Assembly (NCBI GenBank): GCA_013911745.1
Contig: JACESO010000001.1
Location: forward strand, 59,622-123,621
Length of the DNA stretch: 64,000 bases
Source of the DNA: Sphingobium sp.
GTDB taxonomy: Bacteria; Pseudomonadota; Alphaproteobacteria; Sphingomonadales; Sphingomonadaceae
Reading direction: 5' to 3'
The position numbers and the translations under genes are program-made. Numbering within the stretch: the stretch's first letter is position 1; every line of letters begins with the position of its first letter. Below are positions 1 through 8,994 of this stretch, piece after piece. Under the pieces are notes generated by a model that had not been told where the DNA came from, made no database searches, and saw nothing but the letters and a program-made list of their open reading frames with translations.

Positions 1-482
1 ATGTCGATGACGACCGGACCGGGACGGCCGGTGGTGGCGATATGGAACGCCTCATGGATGACCTGCGCCAGCTTCGCCGGGTCTTTGACCAGATAATTAT
101 GCTTGGTGCAGTGGCGCGTGATGCCGACCGTGTCGGCTTCCTGGAAGGCGTCAGTGCCGATCAGCTGCGTGGGCACCTGTCCGGTGATGACGATCATGGG
201 GATCGAATCCATCAGCGCGTCGGTGATTCCGGTGACGGCGTTGGTCGCGCCCGGGCCGGACGTGACGAGGACGACGCCGGGCTTGCCGGTGGACCGCGCA
301 TAGCCCTCCGCCATGTGCGTCGCGCCCTGTTCGTGGCGGACGAGTACATGCCGGATCGTGGGATGATTGAAGAGCGCGTCATAGATGGGCAGCACCGCGC
401 CGCCCGGATAGCCGAACACGACCTCGACGCCCAGATCGACCAGGCATTCGACCAATATGTCCGCGCCGCTCTTTTCGGCCAC
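1..482 (-). CDS. ilvB: Acetolactate synthase large subunit, 5' part only
   Basis: Thiamine-diphosphate enzyme that condenses pyruvate (with pyruvate or 2-oxobutyrate), the first common step of branched-chain amino acid synthesis. The first 160 codons are present and the rest lies beyond the left edge. Reading from a GTG at 482, the protein opens [14 protein letters not shown] and continues with [15 protein letters not shown] and the [13 protein letters not shown] segment. That segment carries the conserved glutamate which activates the cofactor. The start is supported by an AAGGAG seven bases upstream. The gene follows miaA on the same strand with about 100 bases between. Other thiamine-diphosphate enzymes (glyoxylate carboligase) are similar, but the N-terminal wording fits acetolactate synthase best. 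Confidence 0.93.
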   Translation of the reverse strand, partial: MAEKSGADILVECLVDLGVEVVFGYPGGAVLPIYDALFNHPTIRHVLVRHEQGATHMAEGYARSTGKPGVVLVTSGPGATNAVTGITDALMDSIPMIVITGQVPTQLIGTDAFQEADTVGITRHCTKHNYLVKDPAKLAQVIHEAFHIATTGRPGPVVID

Positions 483-549
483 GTGGGAACTCCTTCACTG
501 TTGCGGGGTGCGGCTTTGCGCCCCTGTGCCGCCAATGGCAAGGCGCCTG

Positions 550-578
550 CCTCTAGTGGACATAAAATGGCAGGTCAA
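550..578 (-). promoter_or_regulatory. Candidate sigma-70 promoter for ilvB
   Basis: On the minus strand TTGACC (573-578) and TAGAGG (550-555) are separated by 17 bases, just after the miaA stop codon and about 65 bases before the ilvB start. The -35 is close to consensus and the -10 is weak. It would give ilvB its own promoter. Pattern recognition only. Confidence 0.35.
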
Positions 579-581
579 GCG

Positions 582-1526
582 CTATCGTTGTAATTTAATT
601 ACTAATTCGTCAATGATGTCATCACCAATCTTTCGCGCCTCGCGCGGCCAGTGCGGCGGGCTTTGGTTCGCGAACCAGGTATATTGCCTCTTGGCATATT
701 GGCGGGTGGCGATGCGGCCGCGTTCGATGCAGCTGTCCACATCGCTGTCTCCTTTGATGTACGCGGCAATCTCCGGCACGCCGATCGCGCGCATCACCGG
801 CAGCGCGGGATCAAGATTGCGGGCAAGCAACGCCTCTACCTCCGCCACCGCGCCCTGTTCCATCATGAGCGCGAAGCGCCGGTCGCACCGTTCGATCAGC
901 CAGTCGCGCGGCGGCAGCAGGACCATGGGGCTGAGGGCGATGCGATGGCCGATCCCGCCCTCCTTGTGCGCCTGCCAGCTTTTGAGGGTCCGCCCGGTGG
1001 ACCGGACCACTTCCAGCGCACGGGCCACCCGCGTCGTGTCCGCTGGCGCGAGGCGGGCGGCCGCGTCCGGGTCTTCGCGGCCAAGCGCCTCGTGCGCCGC
1101 CTCTACCGGCATGGCGCGCACAGCCGCCCGGATGTGGGGGTCGATGTCCGGCACTGGCGCGATGCCGTCCAGCAGCGTGCGGATATACAGCCCCGTCCCC
1201 CCCACTAGCACCGGCAACTTGCCTTCGCCATGAGCCGCCTCGATCTCCGCCTTCGCCTCGGCCGCCCAGCGCGCGGCGGTGCAGGCTTGCGCCCCGTCGA
1301 TATGGCCGAACAGCCGGTGCGGCACGTCGCCCATTTCCTCGAGGGAGGGGCGGGCCGAGAGAATGGCGAGATCGGCATAGACCTGGCTGGCGTCGGCATT
1401 GATGACGGCGCCGTCGGCGCGCTTGGCAAGCTCTATGGCGAGCGCGCTCTTGCCGCTGGCGGTCGGCCCGGCAATAAGCGCGACCCGTGGGCGGGATTCG
1501 CCGGGACTGGGTTCGGGAGTAAGCAT
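582..1526 (-). CDS. miaA: tRNA dimethylallyltransferase
   Basis: Transfers a dimethylallyl group to N6 of A37 in tRNAs that read codons starting with U. The 314-residue length is normal. The ATP/substrate P-loop GPTASGKS lies at residues 20-27, followed by the family's INADASQVY and GGTGLYIR motifs, a [10 protein letters not shown] region and a C-terminal [10 protein letters not shown] motif. The reading frame stays open upstream to 1805, but homology begins near MLTPEPSP, so the ATG at 1526 is chosen. This ATG overlaps the serB ATG on the other strand (shared bases CATG at 1524-1527), so the promoter of each gene must lie inside the other's coding region. Confidence 0.95.
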   Translation of the reverse strand: MLTPEPSPGESRPRVALIAGPTASGKSALAIELAKRADGAVINADASQVYADLAILSARPSLEEMGDVPHRLFGHIDGAQACTAARWAAEAKAEIEAAHGEGKLPVLVGGTGLYIRTLLDGIAPVPDIDPHIRAAVRAMPVEAAHEALGREDPDAAARLAPADTTRVARALEVVRSTGRTLKSWQAHKEGGIGHRIALSPMVLLPPRDWLIERCDRRFALMMEQGAVAEVEALLARNLDPALPVMRAIGVPEIAAYIKGDSDVDSCIERGRIATRQYAKRQYTWFANQSPPHWPREARKIGDDIIDELVIKLQR

Positions 1527-2403
1527 GTTCGTCGCGACCTTAGTGGCAAGTGGCTCCATGGGGCAGGGGGATATTGCTGAAGCGACGGGCCGGCTCGCCG
1601 CCGCCGGTTGCACCCCCGTCGACGGCGTCTGGCTTGACGAGGGGAAGGCGGCCGACATCTTCTTCGGCACGGACCCCGTCACTGCCCGCGCCGTGTTGAC
1701 CGACATTGGTGAAGCCATCGACGTCATTGTCCAGCCCGCCGCCACGCGGGAGAAGGCGCTGCTCATCGCGGACATGGATTCGACCATGATCACGGTCGAG
1801 TGCATCGACGAATTGGCCGACTATGCCGGGATCAAGCCGCAGATCGCCGAAATCACCGAGCGGGCGATGCGCGGCGAACTGGATTTTGCAGGCGCGCTCA
1901 ACGAGCGGGTCGCGTTGCTGAAAGGGCTTCCCGACAGCGCCATCGACCAATGCCGCGCCGAGCGCGTCAGGATCATGCCGGGCGCGAAGGCGCTGGTCCG
2001 CACGATGAAGGCGCGCGGCGCGCGGACGCTGCTGGTGTCGGGCGGCTTCACCCGCTTCACCGACCCGGTGGCGGAGGAGATCGGCTTTGACGCCAATGTC
2101 GCCAACGTGCTGGAGATCGCCAATGGCGCGTTGCTGGGCACCGTGGCGACGCCCATCGTGGATGCGGCGCGCAAGCTGGCGGAGCTTGAGGCAGCGATTG
2201 CGGGCGGGGTCGACCGGGCGCTGACGCTGGCGGTAGGCGACGGCGCGAACGACATTCCGATGATCCAGGGGGCTGGCCTTGGCGTCGCCTACCACGCAAA
2301 GCCCAAGACGCGCGCGGCGGCGGCAGCGGAGATCGTTCATGGCGATCTGTCCGTACTGCTCTACGCGCAGGGCATCGGATCGGCGCAGTGGGTGCGGGAC
2401 TGA
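1525..2403 (+). CDS. serB: Phosphoserine phosphatase
   Basis: HAD-family phosphatase making L-serine from phosphoserine in the last step of the phosphorylated serine pathway. The protein is 292 residues. After an N-terminal domain of about 75 residues, the HAD motif I DMDST sits at 83-87 with nucleophile Asp83 and acid Asp85. Motif II is in [10 protein letters not shown] and motif III/IV in [11 protein letters not shown]. The ATG at 1525 has GGGAG five bases upstream and shares bases with the divergent miaA start codon. A longer in-frame start at 1399 would lie inside miaA and has no family support. Confidence 0.95.
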   Translation: MFVATLVASGSMGQGDIAEATGRLAAAGCTPVDGVWLDEGKAADIFFGTDPVTARAVLTDIGEAIDVIVQPAATREKALLIADMDSTMITVECIDELADYAGIKPQIAEITERAMRGELDFAGALNERVALLKGLPDSAIDQCRAERVRIMPGAKALVRTMKARGARTLLVSGGFTRFTDPVAEEIGFDANVANVLEIANGALLGTVATPIVDAARKLAELEAAIAGGVDRALTLAVGDGANDIPMIQGAGLGVAYHAKPKTRAAAAAEIVHGDLSVLLYAQGIGSAQWVRD

Positions 2404-2410
2404 GGATCCC

Positions 2411-3160
2411 TTACATTGGAGCGAGCAGCATCCACAGCGCCATTGCCAGCATCATGAGATTTTCGGTCAGCGACACGAAACCCAGCGGAACGTTGCTGTT
2501 GCCCCCGACGCAGGCGCATTTGAGCGTGCGCCTGTCGATATAGACGGCCTTGATGACCGATGCCGCGCCGATCCCGCCGATAAAGGCGGCGACCGGAATG
2601 GAAATCCAGTCGAACACGCGCATCAGCATCAGGAAGCCCGCGCCCAGTTCGAGGAAGGGGTAGGCCTGTCCATAGGGCGGCACGCGGCGAGCAAGCAGGT
2701 CATAGTTCAGGAACATCGTTGCGAAGCGATCGACATCCTGCAGTTTCAGCATCGCCAGCAGCATCATGGCTGCCGCCACGAACCGCTCCAGCGTGAGGGT
2801 GGACAGCAGGGCCGTTCCCGTCAGCCAGCCGATGGCCCCCGCCAGCAAAGCGGCGACAGCGAACACGGTGAGCACCGGCACATAACTTGTTGCTGAGGGA
2901 TCGCGGACCTTTAGGCCAAGGAAGCGGCGCAGATCGTCATGACCGCCGATGCGTCGCCCGTCGATGAACGTCTGGGGCGTCGTCGCCACGCCATGTTCTG
3001 TCTTGAACGCGTCGGTTTCGGCGCGCGTCTTCAGCCAGTGATCGTCCACCACATAGCCATGGCGCCGCAGCAGCCATCGCGACTTGATCCCATAGGGGCA
3101 GATATGGTCGGCCATGACCATGCGATACAGGCTGGCGGTTTTGGGGGCAGGGCTGGTCAT
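2411..3160 (-). CDS. Glutaredoxin-MauE/DoxX fusion membrane protein
   Basis: A 249-residue protein. Residues about 12-80 form a glutaredoxin-like fold with HICPYGIKSR, so the active site is CPYG with a single Cys21 rather than CPYC. It also has the TTPQTFIDGRRIGG segment with the cis-proline and GSH-binding glycine region. The remainder has about four hydrophobic segments resembling MauE/DoxX-type redox membrane proteins, with a CAC pair (Cys215, Cys217) near the end. Inference: an inner-membrane thiol-redox protein passing electrons between a cytoplasmic glutaredoxin head and a membrane dithiol. It converges on serB with a 7-base gap. The start may instead be at MVMADH or MADH. The exact partner is unknown. 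Confidence 0.8.
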   Translation of the reverse strand: MTSPAPKTASLYRMVMADHICPYGIKSRWLLRRHGYVVDDHWLKTRAETDAFKTEHGVATTPQTFIDGRRIGGHDDLRRFLGLKVRDPSATSYVPVLTVFAVAALLAGAIGWLTGTALLSTLTLERFVAAAMMLLAMLKLQDVDRFATMFLNYDLLARRVPPYGQAYPFLELGAGFLMLMRVFDWISIPVAAFIGGIGAASVIKAVYIDRRTLKCACVGGNSNVPLGFVSLTENLMMLAMALWMLLAPM

Positions 3161-3230
3161 ATGCTTGGCTCGAACGACAAGCGAACGGACGCTTTCAAGG
3201 TTCCGAACTGATCGTAACGTGCCGGCGGCA

Positions 3231-3638
3231 TCAGCGTCTTTTGCGGCTGGGCTTCTTCTTCCCTTGGGGCGCGGCCTTGCACGGCCAGGCCTTGCGGATG
3301 GCGGCGAACACCTGGGACGAGGCGGAGTTGGCGGCCCGGTCCTTCGGGTTCCTGCTCAGATAATCGACAGTCGTCTTGCGCAGGTCGCTGATGGTCACGT
3401 TCGCCGGGATGCAGCTTTTGAGGCCATTGGCCTCCCGCGTCGTGTTGAACGCGTCCACCGCGCCGCTGATATAGCCCACGCATTCGTAGGAGCGTTCGAA
3501 ATAATCCTTGCTGTCCTTCGGCGTCGAGCAGGTCTCATACAGCGCGTCGCCGCCGTAGAAGCCGGCCTGCGCGGGCAAGGGGAGGAAGGCCAGGCCCGCG
3601 ATTGCCGCGCCCATGCCCGCCACCGTCGAAATCTTCAT
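3231..3638 (-). CDS. Small exported Rap1a/Tai-family protein
   Basis: A 135-residue protein with a signal peptide (MKISTVAGMG to LPAQA, cleavage near residue 25). The mature part has four cysteines spaced like Rap1a/Tai immunity-type proteins: YETCSTP, SYECVGYISGAVDAF, LKSCIPAN and KAWPCKA, with an Arg/Lys-rich tail. In that family some members protect the periplasm against type VI amidase effectors, but most sphingomonad copies are orphans. No effector or secretion gene is nearby. The ATG at 3638 lies five bases after the ruvX stop, with the GGAG of the ruvX end serving as ribosome site, so translation is probably coupled to ruvX. Confidence 0.75.
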   Translation of the reverse strand: MKISTVAGMGAAIAGLAFLPLPAQAGFYGGDALYETCSTPKDSKDYFERSYECVGYISGAVDAFNTTREANGLKSCIPANVTISDLRKTTVDYLSRNPKDRAANSASSQVFAAIRKAWPCKAAPQGKKKPSRKRR

Positions 3639-3643
3639 GCCTT

Positions 3644-4117
3644 TCACTCCATTCCTGCCACAAGGCCGTCGATCGCGCCCTGAAGGATGTAGCTCGCTGC
3701 CAACTTGTCCACCAGTTCCTCGCGCCGCGCCCGGCTGGCATCCACCTCCAGCAAAGTGCGGGTCACGGCCTGCGTCGACCAGCGTTCGTCCCACAGGAGG
3801 ATGGGATGGCCAAGGTCCGCGATATTGTGGGCGAAGGCGCGGCTCGCCTGGGCGCGCGGAGAGCTGCTGCCGTCCAGGTTGAGCGGCAGGCCGATGACGA
3901 TCCCCTTCACCTGCTGCTGTTCGATGAAGGCGGCAAGGCCGATCTTGTCCTTGCCGAACTTGCCGCGCGTCACCGTATAGGCGGGGCTTGCGATCGTCCA
4001 TGCCGCGTCGCAAAGGGCAAGGCCGATCGTCTTCGTCCCCACATCCATGCCGATCAGCCGGCCGCCCTGCGGCAGTGCGGCGCGAAAGGCCACGCGATCC
4101 GTCGTCACCAAAGTCAT
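3644..4117 (-). CDS. ruvX: Holliday junction resolvase-like YqgF/RuvX
   Basis: A 157-residue RNase H-fold protein of the YqgF family, proposed to act in pre-16S rRNA 5' end maturation and possibly recombination. Catalytic-site motifs are visible: [12 protein letters not shown] with Asp25, the [10 protein letters not shown] loop, WDERWST, and a C-terminal EELVDKLAA helix carrying an acidic residue. It follows the DUF3089 gene by about 12 bases and is probably co-transcribed with it and with the small exported protein downstream. Confidence 0.93.
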   Translation of the reverse strand: MTLVTTDRVAFRAALPQGGRLIGMDVGTKTIGLALCDAAWTIASPAYTVTRGKFGKDKIGLAAFIEQQQVKGIVIGLPLNLDGSSSPRAQASRAFAHNIADLGHPILLWDERWSTQAVTRTLLEVDASRARREELVDKLAASYILQGAIDGLVAGME

Positions 4118-4129
4118 GGGCGCGCCCTG

Positions 4130-5251
4130 TCATTTATGGACGAAAGCCGCCAATCTTTTCTGCGCATCTGCCCGCACGTTGCCCCAGAAAAGGGCATAGT
4201 CATAGACGTGGTAGTTATTGCCGGGCAGGGTGAATGGCCCCATGTCCACCGGCTCCCCGATCATCAGCACGCCGCTGGTGTCGCAGCGGGCGGGCACCAC
4301 GCCCTTCAGCAGCTTGGGCGGCTTGCCTTCCTCCCGCGCGTCCAGCGTGCCCTTGTTGGCGCTCGCCGGAGCCGATCCGTTGAACGCGCCGGTGATGGGA
4401 TTGGTGCAGAGCATGTGCGTGCCCTTGCGGGGTTTGCCGGTATAGCCGGTCTTGCGCTCGAAACTCTCCACCACGGCGGACGGATCGGCCGGTTCGGCGT
4501 AGCTTTGCCAGCTGACGATGCAATGCGCCTGATGCTGGTCGGCGCAGGCGGGAAGACCGAGCGCCGGCAGGTCGGCCTCCACCGACACCGGCCAGCCCAC
4601 CGCATAGACCGCCGCCAGCCGGTCCGCCACGGGCTTGCCCGCCACCTGCTCGCGCAGCAGCCGCAGCAGATGGCCCGATCCCTGGCTGTGCCCGGCCAGG
4701 ATCAGCGGCCCGGTCGGATTGGCCTTCAGGAAGGTGGCGAAGGCCTGCGCGACGTCGCGATAGGCGGCCGCCAGCGCTTCCTCGCCGGCCGGCTTGTCCG
4801 TCAGGAAGGCGCCATAATTGGCTTGGCGATAGCGCGGCGCCCATACCGCGCCCGCGCCATTGAACGCGCTCGCCTGGTTCGCGACGAACCGGCGGGCGGT
4901 GGCGTCCGCATCCTTGTCGTCCAGCCGGGCGTTCCAGTGCGCGTCGCCGAAGGTGGTGATGTAGCTGGTGGGATGGATGAAGAAGATCGCTGCCTTCGGG
5001 CCTGCGGCTTTAGAAGGCGCGACACCTTCCGGGGTCCAGAGCGCGGGATTGTTCTTCACGATGTCGGGCCGGGCGATCCACATGCCGGCCTCGACATAGG
5101 CGTCGGCGGGGAGCGGCTGAAGCTGGGTAAAGGGCTCGCGCGGGACCATCACCATGCGGATCAGTTGCATGCCCCAGACGCGGTAGACCAGCAGCGCGGC
5201 GATCACCAGCACCACGAGCGTGGCTATCACATAAAGGAATTTCCGCGCCAC
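4130..5251 (-). CDS. DUF3089 alpha/beta-hydrolase, membrane-anchored
   Basis: About 373 residues from a GTG at 5251. An N-terminal anchor (FLYVIATLVVLVIAALLVY) is followed by a hydrolase domain with FFIHPTSY, a serine nucleophile elbow GHSQG at 187-191 (Ser189), and a late GNNYHVYDYALFW segment probably supplying the catalytic histidine. Family members are uncharacterised serine hydrolases, likely facing the periplasm here. The GTG is preceded by a GGGAGAGAG purine run, while an ATG at 5311 would add 20 residues of polar sequence before the anchor. Substrate unknown. Confidence 0.82.
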   Translation of the reverse strand: MARKFLYVIATLVVLVIAALLVYRVWGMQLIRMVMVPREPFTQLQPLPADAYVEAGMWIARPDIVKNNPALWTPEGVAPSKAAGPKAAIFFIHPTSYITTFGDAHWNARLDDKDADATARRFVANQASAFNGAGAVWAPRYRQANYGAFLTDKPAGEEALAAAYRDVAQAFATFLKANPTGPLILAGHSQGSGHLLRLLREQVAGKPVADRLAAVYAVGWPVSVEADLPALGLPACADQHQAHCIVSWQSYAEPADPSAVVESFERKTGYTGKPRKGTHMLCTNPITGAFNGSAPASANKGTLDAREEGKPPKLLKGVVPARCDTSGVLMIGEPVDMGPFTLPGNNYHVYDYALFWGNVRADAQKRLAAFVHK

Positions 5252-5379
5252 CTTCCGCTCTCTCCCGGTCCTGTGGACGGACGGCCCCATCCGGCTCTCT
5301 GTCTGGCGCATGCGTTCCGCCCGCGCAAGGCCTGCGAAAGCGTCTTGAAGGGAAGGTGCGCGGATGGTAGCGGCGGCCC

Positions 5380-5667
5380 ATGTCGATAGACCTTCAGACC
5401 GTGAAAAAGATCGCCAGCCTGTCGCGCATTTCCGTGACCGAGGCAGAGGCGGAGGCGATGGTGCCCGAACTCAACAACATCCTGGGCTGGGTGGAGCAAC
5501 TGGGCGAGGTGGACGTGACTGGCGTGGAGCCGATGACCGCCGTGATCCCCAATCAGCAACGGCTGCGCGACGATGTCGTGACCGACGGGAATGTCCGCGA
5601 CAAGGTACTCGCCAACGCGCCGCAGGCGGAACATGGCTTCTTCGCGGTGCCCAAGGTGATCGAGTGA
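5380..5667 (+). CDS. gatC: Asp-tRNA(Asn)/Glu-tRNA(Gln) amidotransferase subunit C
   Basis: A 95-residue linker subunit that clamps GatA to GatB in the enzyme amidating misacylated Glu-tRNA(Gln)/Asp-tRNA(Asn). The N-terminal [15 protein letters not shown] helix, [11 protein letters not shown] and GVEPMTAV segments are typical, as is the length. It begins the gatCAB operon, divergent from the DUF3089 gene. A hairpin-rich spacer of about 118 bases separates it from gatA. Confidence 0.94.
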   Translation: MSIDLQTVKKIASLSRISVTEAEAEAMVPELNNILGWVEQLGEVDVTGVEPMTAVIPNQQRLRDDVVTDGNVRDKVLANAPQAEHGFFAVPKVIE

Positions 5668-5688
5668 CGCCAACGGCGGCGCTCGATC

Positions 5689-5771
5689 ATCCTGAACTTG
5701 TTTCAGGATATCGTGCCTTGATGATGGACCTGGCCCTGGGGGCCAAATGGATGCTGAAACACGTTCAGCAT
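5689..5771 (+). repeat. Triple-hairpin REP-like element between gatC and gatA
   Basis: Three consecutive inverted repeats. ATCCTGAA/TTCAGGAT at 5689-5709 has a five-base loop. TGGCCC/GGGCCA at 5731-5745 has a three-base loop. ATGCTGAA/TTCAGCAT at 5751-5771 has a five-base loop. The outer two are near-copies of each other, as in bacterial interspersed palindromic repeats. The element sits inside the gatCAB operon, so it would be transcribed and could affect message stability or attenuation. Confidence 0.8.
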
Positions 5772-5785
5772 GACGGGCTGTAAAA

Positions 5786-7270
5786 ATGACCAATCTCACC
5801 GATCTTACCGTAGCCGAAATCCGCGATGGCTTTCGCGCCGGCGATTTTTCGGCGCGCGAAGTGGCGGAGGCGTTCAACGCCAATGTCGCCGCCGCAAAGG
5901 CGCTCAATGCCTTCATTGTCGAAACGCCGGAAAAGGCGCTGGAGGCGGCCAACGCCGCAGACCGCGCGAAGGCAGCCGGGGAGCCGCTCGGGCCCCTGGC
6001 AGGCGTGCCGATCGGCATGAAGGATCTTTTCTGCACGGAAGGGACGCAGACCACCGCGGCGTCGCACATGCTGGAAGGCTTCACGCCGACCTATGAATCG
6101 ACCGTGTCGGGCAAGCTCTGGGCGGCCGGCGCGGGGATGCTGGGCAAGCTCAATCTCGATCAGTTCGCCATGGGCTCCTCCAACGAGACGAGCTATTTCG
6201 GCAATGTCATCTCGCCCTGGCGGCGCAGCGACGGCGGCAATGCCGCGCTCGCGCCCGGCGGTTCCTCGGGCGGTTCTTCCGCCGCCATCGCGGCGCGGCT
6301 CTGTCCGGCGGCGACCGGCACGGACACGGGCGGCTCGATCCGACAGCCTGCAGCCTTCACCGGCATTTCCGGCATCAAGCCGACCTATGGCCGCTGCTCG
6401 CGCTGGGGCATCGTCGCCTTCGCCTCCTCGCTGGATCAGGCCGGGCCGATGGCGCGGACCGTGCGCGACAACGCCATCCTGCTGGAGGTGATGTCGGGCT
6501 TCGATCCCAAGGATTCGACTTCGCTCGACCTGCCGGTGCCGCAGTGGGAAGCGAAGCTGTCCAGCGACCTGCGCGGTAAGACCGTCGGCATTCCGAAGGA
6601 ATATCGTCCGGACGGCCTCAACGCGGAAATCTCCGCCTTGTGGGATCAGGGTATCGAATGGCTGAAGGATGCCGGCGCGAATGTGGTGGAGGTGTCGCTG
6701 CCCCACACCAAATATGCGCTCCCGACCTATTATATCATTGCCCCCGCAGAGGCTTCTTCCAACCTCGCCCGCTATGACGGCGTGCGTTACGGCCAGCGCG
6801 ACCTTCCGGACGGGGCGGGCCTGCAGGACATGTATGCCGCGACGCGCGCCGCCGGTTTCGGGCCGGAGGTCAAGCGCCGCATCATGATCGGCACCTATGT
6901 GCTGTCGGCGGGCTTCTACGACGCCTATTACACCCAGGCGCAGAAGGTGCGCGCGCTCATCGCGCGGGACTTCGACCTGGCGTTCGAGCAATGCGACCTG
7001 CTGCTGACGCCGACCGCGCCGAGCGCCTCCTTCGCGCTGGGCGAGAAACAGGCCGATCCGCTCGCCATGTATCTGAACGACGTCTTCACCGTGCCGGCGT
7101 CGCTGGCGGGCCTGCCGGCGATGGCGGTGCCGGGCGGGCTGGACGCGGCGGGGCTGCCCATCGGGTTGCAGATCATCGGCAAGGCGCTGGACGAACAGAC
7201 CGTGCTGAACGCGAGCCTCGCGATCGAAGAACGCGCAGGCTTCGCGGCACGGCCGGACAAGTGGTGGTAA
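5786..7270 (+). CDS. gatA: Glutamyl/aspartyl-tRNA amidotransferase subunit A
   Basis: A 494-residue amidase-signature subunit that hydrolyses glutamine and channels ammonia to GatB. The Ser-cisSer-Lys triad is clear: Lys79 in PIGMKDLF, Ser160 in GGSSGGSS and nucleophile Ser184 in [10 protein letters not shown]. The Tyr/Arg glutamine-pocket region follows. It is separated from gatB by a single base (stop TAA at 7268-7270, next start at 7272), indicating tight coupling. Confidence 0.97.
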   Translation: MTNLTDLTVAEIRDGFRAGDFSAREVAEAFNANVAAAKALNAFIVETPEKALEAANAADRAKAAGEPLGPLAGVPIGMKDLFCTEGTQTTAASHMLEGFTPTYESTVSGKLWAAGAGMLGKLNLDQFAMGSSNETSYFGNVISPWRRSDGGNAALAPGGSSGGSSAAIAARLCPAATGTDTGGSIRQPAAFTGISGIKPTYGRCSRWGIVAFASSLDQAGPMARTVRDNAILLEVMSGFDPKDSTSLDLPVPQWEAKLSSDLRGKTVGIPKEYRPDGLNAEISALWDQGIEWLKDAGANVVEVSLPHTKYALPTYYIIAPAEASSNLARYDGVRYGQRDLPDGAGLQDMYAATRAAGFGPEVKRRIMIGTYVLSAGFYDAYYTQAQKVRALIARDFDLAFEQCDLLLTPTAPSASFALGEKQADPLAMYLNDVFTVPASLAGLPAMAVPGGLDAAGLPIGLQIIGKALDEQTVLNASLAIEERAGFAARPDKWW

Positions 7271-7271
7271 A

Positions 7272-8777
7272 ATGACTGAATCAACCTATCGCATCCAGGG
7301 CGCAACCGGCGAGTGGGAGGTCGTGATCGGCCTTGAGGTCCACGCGCAGGTCACGTCGAACGCCAAGCTGTTTTCCGGTGCGGCGACCGCGTTCGGGGCG
7401 GAGCCGAACACGCAGGTCAGCCTGGTCGACGCGGCGATGCCCGGCATGTTACCCGTGCCCAACCGCGAATGCATCCGTCAGGCGGTGCGCACCGGCATGG
7501 CAATCGACGCCCAGATCAACAAATGGTCGCGTTTCGACCGCAAGAATTATTTCTACGCCGACCTTCCGCAGGGCTACCAGATCAGCCAGCTCTACCACCC
7601 GCTGGTGGGCGAGGGGCAGATCGACATCGTGCTCGACGAGAAGAACCCGGAAACGAGCACCAAGACCATCGGCATCGAGCGCATCCATGTCGAGCAGGAT
7701 GCGGGCAAGCTGATGCACGACCAGCATCCTACCCGCTCCTATGTCGACTTGAACCGATCGGGCGTGGCGCTGATGGAGATCGTGTCGAAGCCCGAAATGC
7801 GTTCTCCCGCCGAAGCTGGGGCTTATCTGGCAAAGCTGCGCACAATCCTGCGTTATGTCGGCTCGTGCGACGGCAATATGGACCAAGGATCGATGCGCGC
7901 GGACGTCAATGTCTCGGTCCGCAAGCCGGGCGAGCCGTTCGGCACGCGCACCGAGACGAAGAACGTCAACTCCGTCCGCTTCGTCATGGCGGTGGTGGAG
8001 CATGAGGCGAACCGCCAGGTCGACGTGCTGGAAGCAGGCGGCACGGTGGTGCAGGAAACGCGCCTCTACGATCCCGATCGCAACGAGACTCGGTCGATGC
8101 GGTCGAAGGAAGACGCGCACGACTATCGCTATTTCCCCGATCCCGACCTGCTGCCGCTGGAGCTGGACGACGCGTTCCTTGAGGAATGCCGCGCCTCGCT
8201 GCCCGAACTGCCCGATGCCAAGCGTCGCCGCTACGAGCAGCAGCTGGGCCTGTCCGCCTATAATGCCGCGACGCTGACCGCCGACGCGGACACGGCCCGC
8301 TGGTTCGAGGCGCTGCTGGCCGAAGGCGCGCGCATCCAAAAGAAGAGCGAAGGCGAAGTCGCCAAGGCGTCCGCCAACTGGCTGCTGTCCGAACTCTATG
8401 GCGCGCTCAACCGCATCGGCAAGAGCCTGGAGGACAGCCCGGTCAGCCCCGAAGAAGGCGCGGAGCTGCTGGCGCTGGTCGCGGACGGCACGATTAGCGG
8501 CACGATCGCCAAGCAGGTGTTCGAGATCATGCTCGAAACCGGCGACAAGCCCGGCAAAATCGTCGAAGAAAAGGGTCTGAAACAGACCAGCGACACCGGC
8601 GCGATCGAGGCGGCCGTGGCGAAGGTGCTGGCCGACAATGCGGACAAGGTCGCCCAGTATAAGGGCGGGAAGGAAGCGCTGTTCGGCTTCTTCGTCGGCC
8701 AGACGATGAAGGCGATGCAGGGCAAGGCCAATCCGCAGGTCGTCAACGAACTGGTGAAGAAGGGCCTGTCGGCCTGA
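7272..8777 (+). CDS. gatB: Glutamyl/aspartyl-tRNA amidotransferase subunit B
   Basis: A 501-residue tRNA-binding kinase/transamidase subunit. It phosphorylates the misacylated Glu/Asp and completes amidation. Visible landmarks are [27 protein letters not shown], the DVNVSVR strand and a C-terminal YqeY-like tail ([20 protein letters not shown]) that contacts the tRNA elbow. Last gene of the gatCAB operon, followed by a strong hairpin. Confidence 0.97.
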   Translation: MTESTYRIQGATGEWEVVIGLEVHAQVTSNAKLFSGAATAFGAEPNTQVSLVDAAMPGMLPVPNRECIRQAVRTGMAIDAQINKWSRFDRKNYFYADLPQGYQISQLYHPLVGEGQIDIVLDEKNPETSTKTIGIERIHVEQDAGKLMHDQHPTRSYVDLNRSGVALMEIVSKPEMRSPAEAGAYLAKLRTILRYVGSCDGNMDQGSMRADVNVSVRKPGEPFGTRTETKNVNSVRFVMAVVEHEANRQVDVLEAGGTVVQETRLYDPDRNETRSMRSKEDAHDYRYFPDPDLLPLELDDAFLEECRASLPELPDAKRRRYEQQLGLSAYNAATLTADADTARWFEALLAEGARIQKKSEGEVAKASANWLLSELYGALNRIGKSLEDSPVSPEEGAELLALVADGTISGTIAKQVFEIMLETGDKPGKIVEEKGLKQTSDTGAIEAAVAKVLADNADKVAQYKGGKEALFGFFVGQTMKAMQGKANPQVVNELVKKGLSA

Positions 8778-8801
8778 TCCGATAATCCGGCGAAAGCAGA
8801 A

Positions 8802-8831
8802 GGGGAGCGTTCCGGCGGAGCGCTCCCCTTT
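8802..8831 (+). terminator. Intrinsic terminator after gatB
   Basis: An eight-base-pair stem GGGGAGCG/CGCTCCCC (8802-8809 with 8821-8828), an 11-base loop and TTT directly after. It lies 25 bases past the gatB stop codon, so it most likely ends the gatCAB transcript. Confidence 0.75.
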
Positions 8832-8856
8832 GTCCTGTCTGCCCGACGAGAAAGAA

Positions 8857-8894
8857 GGGGCGCCACCGAAGCGGATCGGTGACGCCCCTCTTTT
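8857..8894. terminator. Second, probably bidirectional terminator
   Basis: Stem GGGGCG-C-CACCGA pairs with TCGGTG-A-CGCCCC across the loop AGCGGA (8857-8888), with one C/A mismatch. TCTTTT follows on the plus strand and TTCTTTC on the minus strand, so it can stop transcripts from gatB and from the converging autotransporter gene. A further eight-base inverted repeat (GACAGGCG at 8940-8947, CGCCTGTC at 8975-8982) lies closer to the autotransporter stop. Confidence 0.7.
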
Positions 8895-8994
8895 GCGCCG
8901 CGGCTTCCTTTAGGGGGAGGGGGTCGATGCCGCGGCTGGGACAGGCGAACCGGGAGGGTCGTTGGGGTGTGGCCCGCCTGTCATTCCCTAGACG

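Noticed and set aside
3602..5389. 595-residue plus-strand frame opposite ruvX and DUF3089
   Set aside because: Shadow of two genes with recognisable motifs. It spans both and their gap with no domain.
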